From Asterias amurensis (lineage: Eukaryota > Echinodermata > Asteroidea > Forcipulatida > Asteriidae), in assembly GCF_032118995.1 (NCBI RefSeq), contig NC_092663.1:2046001-2110000 (forward strand): DNA of 64,000 nucleotides. The letters run 5' to 3'. The notes below the pieces were generated by a model. The model saw only the letters and a program-made list of their open reading frames with translations. It was not told the origin of the DNA and did no database searches. Positions 35,921-47,526 of the stretch are shown here, in pieces (within the stretch, counting starts at the first letter, position 1; each line of letters begins with the position of its first letter). A program made the position numbers and the translations under genes.

Positions 35921-36551
35921 GATCATGATTTGGCATTGCGTACATGTTCATGTAAAGTTGTACACCAAGGCTCAATAAATATAAAATGGTTAAAGAATGC
36001 AATGTCATCATAGACAGAGCACTCAAGCATGTGACTGTACATAGCATTATAAACTGTCACCCAGTTAGTGAGATTGTGCACACTCCCTGAAAATTAAATC
36101 TATGGTGAGCGAGGGCGCTTATCATAATTTCAAGTACAGCCACAGGCGTTTATTTCTCATAAAACTTAAGCTGAGTTCGTACATCTCCCGACTGCAAATG
36201 TGATACGAACTATTTTCGCTGCGAATGTATCGCCGGAGTTGAGCACAAGTCAACTGATGGATTCGCAGGAAATATGAACCAGGCTTTACCGACAAGGTAT
36301 ATGATGGCACACACTGAATATGTGCAATTACATTTAACAATTTACCACATACATGTAGATGTTCAAAATAAGAAACTCACTTTGCTTTTAGGTTTTTGCC
36401 ACCTCTCTTCTCTTCAGGACCTGGCTTGCGTCTTCTTAACCCAACAAAATTTGAAGACCTGTTTATCAAAAGATAAAAATTTGTATCACTAAAATGACAT
36501 TCTGCTTGCATTGTTTATTTGCATCATTACAAAAAATTAAATGCATCTCTA

Positions 36552-36581
<30 letters not shown>
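36552..36581. repeat. AAT microsatellite
   Basis: About ten uninterrupted aat units. Confidence 0.95.
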
Positions 36582-36584
<3 letters not shown>

Positions 36585-37056
36585 AACCAGGCATGACATT
36601 TGACCCCCCGAGAAGGAAAAGTAAACGTCTTTGGGGGTAAAAGGGCCAACTTATAATAAAGGGCTGTAACGACATTTCAGTACATTTTACAGACAGAAAT
36701 TAAAGGGAGAATATCAAGCCTGATCAACCCTACATGTACATGCAAAATAAACAAAAAATATCCAAGTAGGACACTAACTGCAGCACCTTTAACAGCACCT
36801 GCAACATTTTTTGTTTTATCACTACTCTGCTTCAAAGTGACTAATAAACCCCCTGGAAATATAGAATTTAATGAAAAAATCCCTCAACTTGATAATTGAA
36901 TCTTGGGTTCCAAAATCAACTTAACATTTGTTCATCAAACTCATACTTTATTCACAAAGTGTGAACAGTTGTTGTGGCTCTTACCTCTAATCTATCAGAT
37001 GTTGCCAACTACCAATCAACTTAGAGCAGTCTCCAGAACTCATGACTTTGCCACAG

Positions 37057-37242
37057 AAACCAGCGAGCAGTAAGCGCATTTGCGACGTTGCAGGACGAAG
37101 CGCAAGCAAACTCGCAAAACTACTCCGCTTGAATGGTGCGTTATAATGCTAAAGCCAGCGACCAGTAAGAACATTTTGCAACGTTGCAGGGCGAAGCGCA
37201 AGCAAGTTCACAAAATTACCCTGCTTGAATGGTGCATCGTAA
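37057..37242. repeat. about 92-bp tandem duplication
   Basis: Two units share the layout aaa(g)ccagcga(g/c)cagtaag, (c/g)aacgttgcagg(a/g)cgaagcg, caagcaa, then ctt-gaatggtgc. They differ at roughly one base in eight. They lie just upstream of the candidate 5' exon of the four-finger CCCH gene, so a promoter role is possible but unproven. Confidence 0.75.
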
Positions 37243-38539
37243 TCCTGCAACTGTACAACAAGCTAAAAGACAGGCGGCTTAACAGGTGTTTGCTGTTCAT
37301 TGCACATGTCAGAAATGTTACTCGCTTGTACTGAATAAAAATGTTATATCGCAAATTCACACAGGCATGACTTTCTATCACGTTTTACCCTAGGTATTTC
37401 TTTTTACCGCAGTTTATTTATTTTGTTACTAGTCATTTTTGTTTTTATATGCGTTTTTGTTTAAATCAACGCCTATGGTAACAGCTCGCTCTGCTTCAAA
37501 GCATGTCATGCTAAGCTTACCCACTCATTAGGGAAAAGACATATTCCATACCATTTGAATCTTGTTGCCAAGCAAAAATTTAAGGGCACTTCCCTGAAAC
37601 GGAAAACCATTGGTCCTAGATTTAATTGTGGCAGGAGTAATTTCACTCGTGATGGGGAAAATGGTCAACCAAGCATCAGGGTTTCAATGGTTGCGCCGCA
37701 CTACACTACTTGCCACCGCAACCAGCTTTAAACATGGTGTGTCAACTGCACTCGCGCTTTCCCGGCCCACTGCTGCGACACACTGCTGCAAATTATCTGC
37801 CGCAAGCAATTAGTTTCTCGCTGTAATCATGGTTTCATGAAAACTGGGACAGCACATAATGTTTACTTACTTGTATACACTCTAGTACAACAGGAAAAAT
37901 TTTGGTTTAACTACAAGCCAGCCAACTTCTTTACAACAATTTATCACTTAATTTCAGGCCTAATACTTCACGAAAGCAACCAAGGCGAATGCCCCCATGC
38001 CCATTGGTGGACAATAGCCTTTGTGCCCTTGAAATTTAAAATTTTCTTGGTGCCCTTACCAAGGAGAAAATGCCTTGGTACCCTTTCCCTCTAAAAACAA
38101 AGGAAAAGGCCTGTCACTGAGTTTTAAAACTCATCAAAAAGGCTTTAAAAAAATTCCATTGCCTGTTGTGTCAAATTATCAATTGGCATTTATAACATTT
38201 AAGGAAGCTTCAATACAGCTGCAACAATAAACCGCTTTCAAACACATTCTACTGTAAAGATCCATTGCATTGATGCACACGGCACATCCTGAGTCGCTAT
38301 ATCACCTGAGTCGCTATATAATATATTATATTGTGTCATTGACTCATCATCAGAAGAGAGACTTGGTGCAACATTTATTTGTAAATCATAGGGGATGTTT
38401 TTAAAAATAAATCACTGAAACAAAGAATGTTTTAATGACTTCACTGTATTATCAATTATTATAAACAAATATGTGTGTTTTTTACTTGCTTAACACTTTT
38501 TGTGTTATTTAACAATTTCAAGTTTTATTTAGGGTCTAC

Positions 38540-39730
38540 CGTACCACCGTTCACATATTCAAAAATAACTTGCAGGGTTTACAGAAGGTAATGGTATAAG
38601 ACTTCTCTTGAAATATTATTCCATGAAATGCTTTACTTTTTGAGAAAACATTTAAACAATTATCAATTCTCGACAACAAGAATTACAGATTCATAGTAAA
38701 CACTAGCCCCACTTGTGTGGCCAAGGATAGCTGAATCCTTAGCCACACGTCCACCCCATTTCCTCATGCAGCTAAGGAATAAAACAATTCTCACGCGCTA
38801 TCTACGAGCCACCGGCATTATAAACCGGCTGAATGTGTTCACCTAACTCTTAGCTTGCTTTGTGTGTATTAAAAAGTGAAACAAATAAAATTTTAAAAAG
38901 AAATTTGTAACGATAACTTTGCTACCTTTCGCCGACTCTAATTTCATCGAATCGTGCACAGCTCCGCCATCTTGGAATATGCGAATCAGCATGACGTCAT
39001 CGGCCTACCGAGCTGTGGGCCCAGGAGGGCGCGAATACAAATCAACGGCGTTTTATGTGAATTAAGGTTGGGTATTTTTCGTGAACTACGTAGCACGTGC
39101 GCGCAAAAGGTACACAAGCTTAATTCACATAAAAAAGCCGTTGATTTGTATTCGCGCCCTCACATTCCCACAGCTCGGCAGGCTGATGACATCATGCTGA
39201 TTCGCATATTCCAAGATGGCTGCGCCGTGCACGATTCGACGAAATTAGAGTCGGCGAAAGGTAGCAAAGTTATCATTACAAATTTCTTTTTAAAATTTTT
39301 GTTTGTTTCACTTTTCAATACACACAACACAAAGCAAGCTAAGAGTTAGGTGAACACATTCAGCCAGTTTATAATGCCGGGTGGCTCGTAGATAGCGCGC
39401 GCGAATTGTTTTATTCCTTAGGAAATGGGGTGGACGTGTGGCTAAGGATTCAGCTATCCTTGGCCACACACACAAGTGGGGCTAAGTAAACACCTGCCTG
39501 ACACGGCGAAACGTGCAGAAACAAAGGTGGGTTTTTCCCATTACTTTCTCCCGACTCCGATGACCGATTGAGCCTTAATTTTCACAGGTTTGTTATTTTA
39601 TATATAGTCAATTCTTTGTTCAACCCCAAAAATCATATATAAGTTTTGGGAGAGTTTTGATACACGAACGAAGTTTGGGTCTTTTTTGAACGATACTGTT
39701 CACCGAAAGTGGCCAATTCCAATGGCTTTT
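38540..39730. mobile_element. family-C MITE split by a foldback element
   Basis: The left part runs from cgttcacatattcaaaaata through ttattccatgaaatgcttta to about 38703. The right part resumes with cctgcctgacacggcgaaac and ends accgaaagtggccaa...aatggctttt. The intact copy at 23969-24339 has these two halves joined, so the 781 bp between them is a later insertion. Confidence 0.85.
38704..39484. mobile_element. 781-bp near-palindrome with 9-bp target duplication
   Basis: The left end is tagccccacttgtgtggcc and the right end is its complement with a small CA expansion. Pairing continues for about 360 bp per arm, for example cttagctttgctacctttcgccgactc-type blocks on both sides, leaving about 50 bp in the centre (39070-39120). 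The element is bracketed by AGTAAACAC at 38695-38703 and 39485-39493, an exact 9-bp duplication. A 9-bp duplication fits Mutator-like elements, though other superfamilies with 8-10 bp are possible. It is non-coding; the 131-aa frame across it is a by-product of the palindrome. Confidence 0.85.
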
Positions 39731-41039
39731 AATTATAATGTGCTTCTGCCTGTTTATTATTAATTCCATTCGTTTGGCTGTTTAAAAAGTCGGATGCTTT
39801 AATTCTGATAATCGTACGACCATGGTAAACTCATGTAAAGTGGTGCTGGAAATAGACCGAGCCAAGATTTCCACATGAACTGGCTTGCGGGCGAGTTGAC
39901 TTTTACACCGCCTTTGTACTGCATGCTGCATAACAATACACACGAGCAATGCGGCCGACTCCCGTGCGACTCGGGGTTTTTTTTCCAAGAAAGAAAGATA
40001 ATTCTGAATAACAATTTCAAACAAATGTTTACGTTTTCTCACACCAGTTTATGCTATAATGTTATAAGGATACACTAATAGGTAAAATGCAAACCTTTCT
40101 CCTCTATTTAAGCACTTTTGCAGTCTTTTTCTTGCTCAGGAATCCGCAACGTAAACCCACGCCGTTGAGAAAAATGGCGTCGGATAGCTGCTAATAATGC
40201 TGCTAACGGTGCCCTGACTTCTTGTCGTGTCAGGGCGTTTAATACGGCAGTGGGCCCAGACTATATCCCATTCTAATGCACAACCGGGGGACGCACTCCC
40301 GTAAGAAAACGTGTCACGAATCAAAACCTGTATTGGGCAGATGGGCAGCCTTCGATTGCTGCTAACAAAAAAAGTTTATATTATTTTTTTATTACGCCTC
40401 TTGAAAAACCGTCATCTTGTGAACTATCTTTCCGGTTACTTGAAACATAACAACCGTGCCCTTCTCGCCATTGTCCATTAATTATAGACTTGATCGCACC
40501 CCTTCGGGTGTGTTAAAAAAAAAACTCACCCTCGTCCCGGGTTTTCATTTTGATTCAATGTTTTATTATAACGTATACAAATTATGTGCATGTGTCATTT
40601 TGGAGAAATGTGTATTATATTATAGTTTTCAATGAATATTTTTTGTCTTCTTATAAATGAAGAAGTCATATGTCTTACTTGAGTTGTTTTCGTCTGTCGC
40701 GCGGTTACATGCATGACAAAGACCGCTCACGAGCGAAGACTCCAAGGAAACTAGTCATACACTAGACGGGCAGAAATATGGATGTTTTCTAGCCATCTGT
40801 ACACACATAGGAATAGTCCTTTGATAATATATAGGGCTAATCGGCATCTTACTTACGAAACAAAATGCAGCAGAAATTGGTTCGAGCCAGTTAAGTGCTC
40901 GGGACACAAAATCCTCTAACGATATAATAATATGTCAAATGACGAGTTCTTATCATGAGAACATTAATTCTAGGATAAACATGTCAGCCGGATCTGTCAA
41001 TCGGACATTTATTATTACTTAAGAACTGTAAATACCATT
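39731..41039. other. no gene recognised
   Basis: Short open frames on both strands overlap near 39800-40050 without motifs. The sequence caaaaacctg to 40330 includes a GC-richer patch. No exon or RNA gene is supported. Confidence 0.45.
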
Positions 41040-41430
41040 CGAAAAACCTTATCACATAGAACTGCTGCTACTATAACAACATCTAAACAACATGATCACA
41101 TTATTGCACGAACTTCACTGGCTTCCCATTCGACAACGAATTCAATTCAAAATTCTACTTATTGCATTAAAATCTCAGATCGGCTGAACTCGGTCTTATA
41201 TTGCAAATCGTCTTGTACCTTACGTCCCCTCTCGCACTCTTCTTTCTTCGCTAAGTCCCCTTTAACTATTTTTAGAACTTACTTCCTCATCGTTTATGGC
41301 GATCGTGCCTTTACCGCTTGGTGCTCCTAAACTTTGGAACGCCTTACCTAATAACATCAGATGCTGTAGTTCTCTTCCATTGTTTAAAAACTTGCTGAAA
41401 ACTCATTTATTTAAATCCTCATACACTTAG
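41040..41430 (+). pseudogene. decayed 3' end of a LINE reverse-transcriptase ORF
   Basis: In translation, LHWLPIRQRIQFKILLIALK, then RLVPYVPSRTLLSS, PLPLGAPKLWNALPNNIR and LPLFKNLLKTHLFKS appear in order. This is the usual C-terminal tail of CR1/L2/Jockey-type LINE ORF2 proteins. In-frame stops (near 41181 and 41265) show it is dead. Nothing upstream resembles the polymerase domain, so the copy is 5'-truncated. Confidence 0.8.
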
Positions 41431-41489
41431 CTCGTTACATGACTTGACAGTAGATTATTCATTGTGACTTTTTTTTTTATTATATTCTA

Positions 41490-41870
41490 TTATTATTTCT
41501 TTTTTGTTGCACCCTCTTTCCACAGGCTATTTCCCACATGGGGGACAGAATCTGTGGGGGACAGGATCTCGCCGGTAGACAGATTTGAACACCGGTAAGT
41601 CTCATCTCCCTGAGCCTCAAGTTGGGTAAATCGCACCGTATGATGGCGCGCTGCTGTATGGGCACCCACCCACAGCCACAGACACAACGTTCCACAGCGC
41701 TCCAAAAACACATGTTCAATCTCTACCCTCCTCCCGGCCCAGGCACCCGTGGTATGGGTTCCTTCCTCTAGCAAATATGAGTTAATTAGTGTCTTGCTGC
41801 AAGATAAGGCACAATTAAGAGTCGCGACCGGGACCCGAACAAACTTTGAATCAAGTCATAATCTCTGTCC
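41490..41870 (-). repeat. possible SINE or other retroelement piece
   Basis: On the minus strand, ttcgggtcccggtcgcgact (from about 41841) resembles a tRNA B-box followed by the type of sequence seen in the SINE at 13895. The adjoining block down to 41500 (gtgggtgggtgcccatacag, ccgcgccatcatacgg) is not shared with that SINE. The class is uncertain. Confidence 0.35.
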
Positions 41871-41999
41871 TTACTCTATGATTATACATACCATCCGCCA
41901 AGGAGTGATAGGACAGTCGCCAAGAGTGTACCTAGGGAGCACAATGCGCAAAGAAAGGCGTTTTATAGATTTGATATTGGGTGGGTTATAACTACCCGT

Positions 42000-42330
42000 G
42001 GTAGACCCCGATATGCCCCTGTCGTCCGCTTTGACGTCATTCCAGGGGTTCACCTGGGCTGGGTCAGCCCGAAGTTAGTGTCCTGCTTGTGGAACGGGTC
42101 ACCGTTTGGGGCTGGCCCGAGGTGCATGACATCACCACGCGAGGGCCATCCGAATGAGCACCTCGGGGTCGACCATACGGGTCGACAAAGGGAAGCTAAT
42201 CGAACCCACCCCTTGTCAGGGGCTCACCCGAATGAGCACTGCAGGGTCGCACGGAAGCTAATCGAACCCAGCCAAAGTGTTTCGGGGTGGGGGAAAGATT
42301 ACTTTAGTCCGGGGGTACGTCCATGACAAA
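42000..42330. other. GC-rich block with internal direct repeat, unknown
   Basis: Two units each contain ccgaatgagcac, then gggtcg, then ggaagctaatcgaaccca (42149-42212 and 42228-42270). Several self-complementary stretches occur, for example gggtcgaccatacgggtcgac. It is clearly GC-richer than its surroundings. I do not recognise it as a known RNA gene. Confidence 0.4.
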
Positions 42331-43004
42331 CTTTGTTCAATTTTAATACTACCCTGCGCGTCCGGGCTTCCGCGAATGCAGAGAAAGCAATTTCCATGGT
42401 GTATGGTCGTGTACAAATACTATAAGCAAACCATTACCTCTTTAAATAGAATTCAACAATTGGAATGCGGATTTATAGTGTTAACAAATAAGTTATTGAT
42501 AGAAACCTAACTACAGCAGCCTACAGCAGCCTAAATGAAGTCTCAAAGTGCTTTTGGAAAGTGAAAGTGAAAGGGGGAAAAACAGAACAGTTGCATACAA
42601 AATTTACAGACAATACATAAAAGAACTGCAAAAATGCATACGATGAAAAATACACGTTATTTGACAGAAACATTATCACGACCCATACAAAATTTGGCGA
42701 AAAGGCCATTCATGTTTGTAAGTTTGTATAAAAATAAGACTTCAACCAATCAGCTCATCAGCATATTATACGGTCCGTCAGGTGGTGACAAAATGGAATA
42801 AAACCCCAGAAAAACGAAGTGACGAGATTAGTTTGCGGGGAGTACTTCTAGTCATGTACCCAACACTTGGAGTTCTAAGGTTGTTTTCTCTCATCAGAAA
42901 GGTACGTGACATGGTGACTAATTATTTTGTTAACAAAACTCAGACACTGTTCGAAACGTCGAATTGAAACAAATGGATTCTTTTCAGAACCACCACAACT
43001 CATT

Positions 43005-43260
43005 AATTTGTACTAAAAACAATTGTTAGCATCGAAACTTTCTTTGAAACGAGAAATGGAAGGCTGTTGATAGTATAAAACATTGTGAGAAACAGTTCTC
43101 GTGTAAGTGTTTCAGAAAGGGTAGAAAGTCTTTAAAAAAAAAAAAAAAAAGGATTCAGGCCTGAAGTCTATTAATATTTTGTAAAAAGGCATCCAAAAGC
43201 ATACATTTTGTGCAACAAGTGTGTTTTATTTTTTTATCGCAACTTTGAATTAAAATAAAA
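43005..43260. repeat. family-A MITE fragment
   Basis: It contains aaacaattgttagcatcgaa, gatagtataaaacattgtga and gagaaacagttctcgtg, the reverse-orientation landmarks of family A, with an A-run inserted at 43136-43152. Neither terminus is preserved. Confidence 0.6.
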
Positions 43261-43677
43261 ACATCATTATCTCGTATAGGACTAGTCCAAAGTTAGGACT
43301 GTAGTCCCAACTCTCTGGTGAAATTAACCAAAGTGCATTGTTGAAAGTTTGCTCAGCTTCAAATTGAGTGTTTCGATTTAAATTCCGTTTCAGCTTGACT
43401 TGGAAAATTTGTTGATCGGCTACTGCATCTGCAATTGTGTCCACCCGGACACATTTGCATATGCAGTTGAGTCCGCCCCCTGCGAAACCGTCCTTTTAGT
43501 AAAAAACGCCCTTGGTCGATAGAACACGTTTGCCTCTTTATGGGAAATGTTCGGTCGTTGGGTATTCACTGCATGCAAGGCCACAACGTATACAATTAAA
43601 TAACTAGACATTAGGTGTTTGTGTACAAACGCAAAGCTGTTCCGTGTTCTTTTGCTTTGATTATGTGTTAAAATTAC

Positions 43678-44186
43678 CAAGGAGTCTATAACTGAAAAGA
43701 AGTTTGAAAAATACTGTACAGTGTCTTGAGTTACGGTGCCACTTCATGGGGTCACGGTAACCTAAGGCTAATCTCTAACGCCCAAGGAGTCTGTAACTGA
43801 AAAAAGTTAGAAAATCGGTTGTGTAGTTCTTGAGATATGGTGCCACTTCTGGTTGACCCGGAAGTAGAGGTCAACTTGGGGTCATGGATTTTCAAAGTTG
43901 ATTTTTAATGCCTTAAGAGGATAAAACTGAACAAAAACTGAAAATCGGTTGTATAGTACTTGGCGTATGGTCCCACTTCCGGTTCACCCGGACGTAGAGG
44001 CCAACATGGGGGTCACGGGTTTTCACAGTCAATATTAATGTCAAGGAGTCTGTAAGTGAAAACAAATTGAAAATCGGTTGAGTAGTTCTTGAGATATGGT
44101 CCCACTTCCGGTTGACCCGGAAGTAGAGGTCAAATTGAGCTCACGGTTTTTCCCAAATTTTTCTCCTATCCCCAAGGAGTCTTATA
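43678..44186. repeat. about 130-bp tandem repeat, four units
   Basis: Each unit carries ccaaggagtctgtaactgaa, then aatcggttg(t/a)gtag, cttgagatatggtcccactt and ccggttgacccggaagtaga. The first unit is shorter, about 104 bp. It directly adjoins a different, shorter tandem array. Confidence 0.85.
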
Positions 44187-44590
44187 ACTACAAACAGTCG
44201 ACATTATTAAAGAAGAATGTCGTCTTCCTGTGATAACTTATCTCGGAATGTCGACATCCTAAAAGTAGGATGTTGTCTTTCTGTAATAATTTATCTCGGG
44301 ATGTCGACATCCTAAAAGTAGAATGTCGTCTTGCTGTGATAATTTATCTAGGTATGTCGACATCCTAAACGTCAGTTGTCATCTTCCTGTGATAATTTAT
44401 CTCGGGAAGTCGACATTCTAAAAGAAGAATGTCGTCTTCCTGTGATAATTTATCTCGGAATGTCGATATCCCAAAGGTAGGATGTCGTCTTGCTGTGATA
44501 ATTTATCTCGGGAAGTCGACATCCTAAAATTAGGATGTCGTCTTCCTGTGATAATTTATCTCGGAAAGTCGACATCCCGAAAGTAGGATT
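44187..44590. repeat. about 53-bp minisatellite, about 7.5 units
   Basis: Units of gtcgacatcctaaaagtagg, atgtcgtcttcctgtgataa, tttatctcggga. Each contains the inverted pair gacatcctaaaagtaggatgtc, so a single unit can form a hairpin. Confidence 0.9.
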
Positions 44591-47094
44591 TTTGTTGTTG
44601 AAATGATTTTACTTGTATACGTTTTGTTAACTAGTATTACATTTCCAACAATATTTCTAATATTCATGGTCATAAACTACGTTAAACTAAAACAATGGAC
44701 GAAACAAAATGTCCCACGTAAAACTCCATAAGGTTTGGAACATAATGGTCCCGCAAGTTTAAATACGCGCGAGACTTGCTTAGTCTACACAGAAGGTAAT
44801 AAATAATGTATTACAAGCAAATGCAATCGTACAAAAATAGAAAACAAAAACTAAAAATCAATGCAAATCACATGTAGGGGATGGAAGAGCCCATAAAAAG
44901 CAAACCTTAACGAGTACGGACCCCCCCTTTTTTTCTAACGAAGAAAGCAATGTAAGCAATTCTATTTAGTGGGTGTAATCTTATGTAGCGGCAAAACAAT
45001 TCAAAATTACAGGAAGAACAAACACAAAAACAGTTAGCGTAAAATAAAACTTAACCATATATTTAAATGAAACAGCTAACAAAATACCCAACATCATAAT
45101 AAAACATAAAAGGGAACACTAGTTGTGTGATAAAAATAAATACTAGAGAAAATGGGCCCCACAACTCTTGCTGGCCAAATGATACGAGGAAGCTTTTGCA
45201 TAGCAACCTCCAGATGAGCAAACCCTTGTACCATGTGCCCTATACATCCACTCATAATATTTTGTGTATGGGTGTTCACCGTCTCTTACGTTAAGCAAAA
45301 GGTTGCCCCTAACCCTGTGACATTAACTATCTTGTTAGTCTGAGGAATTCAAATTTGAGTGGTAACTGTGATCAAGCACGTCAAATCTAACATGCAAATG
45401 GCTGATTGACCTCCGGATTAACGTGCCGGTGTCCGCGGGAAATCTGTCCGCCGCAGATTCTGTTCCTCATATTTAAATGGAAAATTAAAATGGGTTGTAG
45501 GAGAAAGATTCAAAAGAGGGCGCTATCGGAAGTTTGTACGCAGTTCACGTGGGGGTTATCCTGAACATCTGACGTCACACTTCGAGGCTCGTGAACGCCA
45601 CGTGGTCTCTAGCCTAGGACAATCCCTGTCCATAATTACCTTTCACCTACATTCATTCCACACGCAGTCAAATCTTACATTACCAACATTACATGCAAGT
45701 ACTCTTTAAACTATCATGTGAACACTGCATGTAGACGGCCAAAATTAAGTTGTATTTTGATTGGTCCAAGATGATTTTTGTCAGCTGCACCCACATCACC
45801 TCGGACCAATCAAAACACAGACATCCAAAGCTACGTCACGTTTATCCTGCCACATTAATCCACCATTGTCCAGTTACGGTGGCGTTACACTTTTGTAAAA
45901 TTGAAGTTGTTATTATTATTATTATGTATAATTAAATACTGTTCATTGCAGCATATACTGACTGAATTACAAAACAGAGTACATTAAAAGTAAAAGGAAT
46001 ACAACAAGTTCATTAAAAGCAAACCGTTTAAAAATAAAACAGAGAGGTTGTGACTTGAGACCGGAACATGCGGGGAACATCTTAAGGAAGCATAATGTTA
46101 TTGTTTATTTTGCTTTGTAAAATGCGTCGAGTGAGTAAAAAAATATCGTAAAATTGATATTGAATGATATAAATTTGACTTTTACTTAGAAATGCAAAGT
46201 TTATGGATGAGTGACAAATAATATTTACGTTAAATTTGCCTCAGAGGATTTGAAATGTACCTATTAAGTGTTCTGTAAACTTACTACCCATTTATCGAGC
46301 GATATTTCATTAAAATTGTTATATATTCTTGGCTTGTAATTAATAATGTAAAATAATGTGTGGTGTAACTATACTTCACTATGGATGGTTAAGCAGTGAT
46401 AACCAGTGCCCTTTGGTAAACGTTGTCTGTTAAAGGAACCTTACAGAATTGGTAAGAGGAAAACTCAGTACCTACAACGTTCACAGATTTACACTAAATT
46501 CAGTCATATTTCTCTCGAAATTGTCATTTTGTTCGGTAAAAGATATCAATTTGACTCTTCACAGTTAACACTACCCTATATTTGCACTAGTTCTTAGGTT
46601 ATAGTAGAATTATTGTTTGCAAAGAGTGTTCCGTCGTCCAAAGTTCCACCTATTGACATGTGTTTTGTATGGTCTTTTGATTGATTTTTCGTCAAGCCGG
46701 AACTGGACCAACTTCCAAGAAACTTCTTCGTGATCAAACGTAACTGTTTATTGGTCAATCGTAAAGCCAATCTCTCTCATAAAAACATATTGGTTTAACG
46801 TCTATAGATATGACTGGCACAAGTCAATATAGACTTCAATACTTATTCTAGTTATTTTGAAATCGGTGTTAAGATTGAAAGTATTCGAACCCATAACTAT
46901 GTGATTGAAAGTTGTGCAGTCTAAACACTGGACCATAATGACCACGGTAACATTAAAAGTACCATAAAAACATTATTTGGTATAATGACAAAGAGTAAAT
47001 ATGTATAATCCTTACAGCAGGGGAGAAAGATAGGCAGTAGCAAGTACAATAAAGCGAAACAATGACAAACCTTAGCCAATAAACCTTTCCTATC
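44591..47094. other. no gene recognised
   Basis: AT-rich, with a short TTA run at about 45909-45924. A CpG-containing stretch at 45500-45640 includes TGACGTCA (45571) and agagggcgct and could be regulatory. No exon is supported. Confidence 0.45.
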
Positions 47095-47098
47095 CTAT

Positions 47099-47526
47099 GG
47101 GCCCAGACAGTGATGCTTAAGCACAACAAGATGCTAACCACATCCAAATTATGCTTACCAGAAAAAGGTTACCAACCAAACTACCATGCCACATGTACTA
47201 TTTTTGACTTCTATCCAGGGCCCAATTTCATGGCTCTGCTTACCGCCGAATTCTGCGCTTACGATCGCGATTCTCCGCTTACGTGCAAGCGCCGAATTTC
47301 TGCGCTAGCCTTGTATTAGAATGCCTAGTAAAGTACGCACGCACAGAAGCCCAAATTCGCCGCTAACCGTGAAATACGCTTGCCGGAAGCACAGAATTCC
47401 CAGTGCTTCCGTAAGCGCCGATTCTGTGGTTACGGTAAGCAGAGCCATGAAATTGGGCCCTGCTCATTCTGCTTAACAGAAAATTGTTAAGCAATATTTT
47501 AAGCGGCTCTATGAATTGGGCCCTGT
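47099..47526. mobile_element. nested pair of family-B-type MITEs
   Basis: The outer element runs from gggcccagacagtgatgctt to gcggctctatgaattgggccc. The inner one (47219-47461) starts gggcccaatttcatggctct and ends agagccatgaaattgggccc, with inner arms rich in cgcttac/gtaagcg. The inner insertion splits the outer element between ctatcca and tgctcattctgctt. Confidence 0.8.

Noticed and set aside
38954..39349. 131-aa open frame
   Set aside because: It spans the centre of the near-palindrome 38704-39484, so its length follows from symmetry; no motif.
44187..44590. CRISPR-like array with palindromic repeats
   Set aside because: The whole 53-bp unit repeats, leaving no variable spacers.
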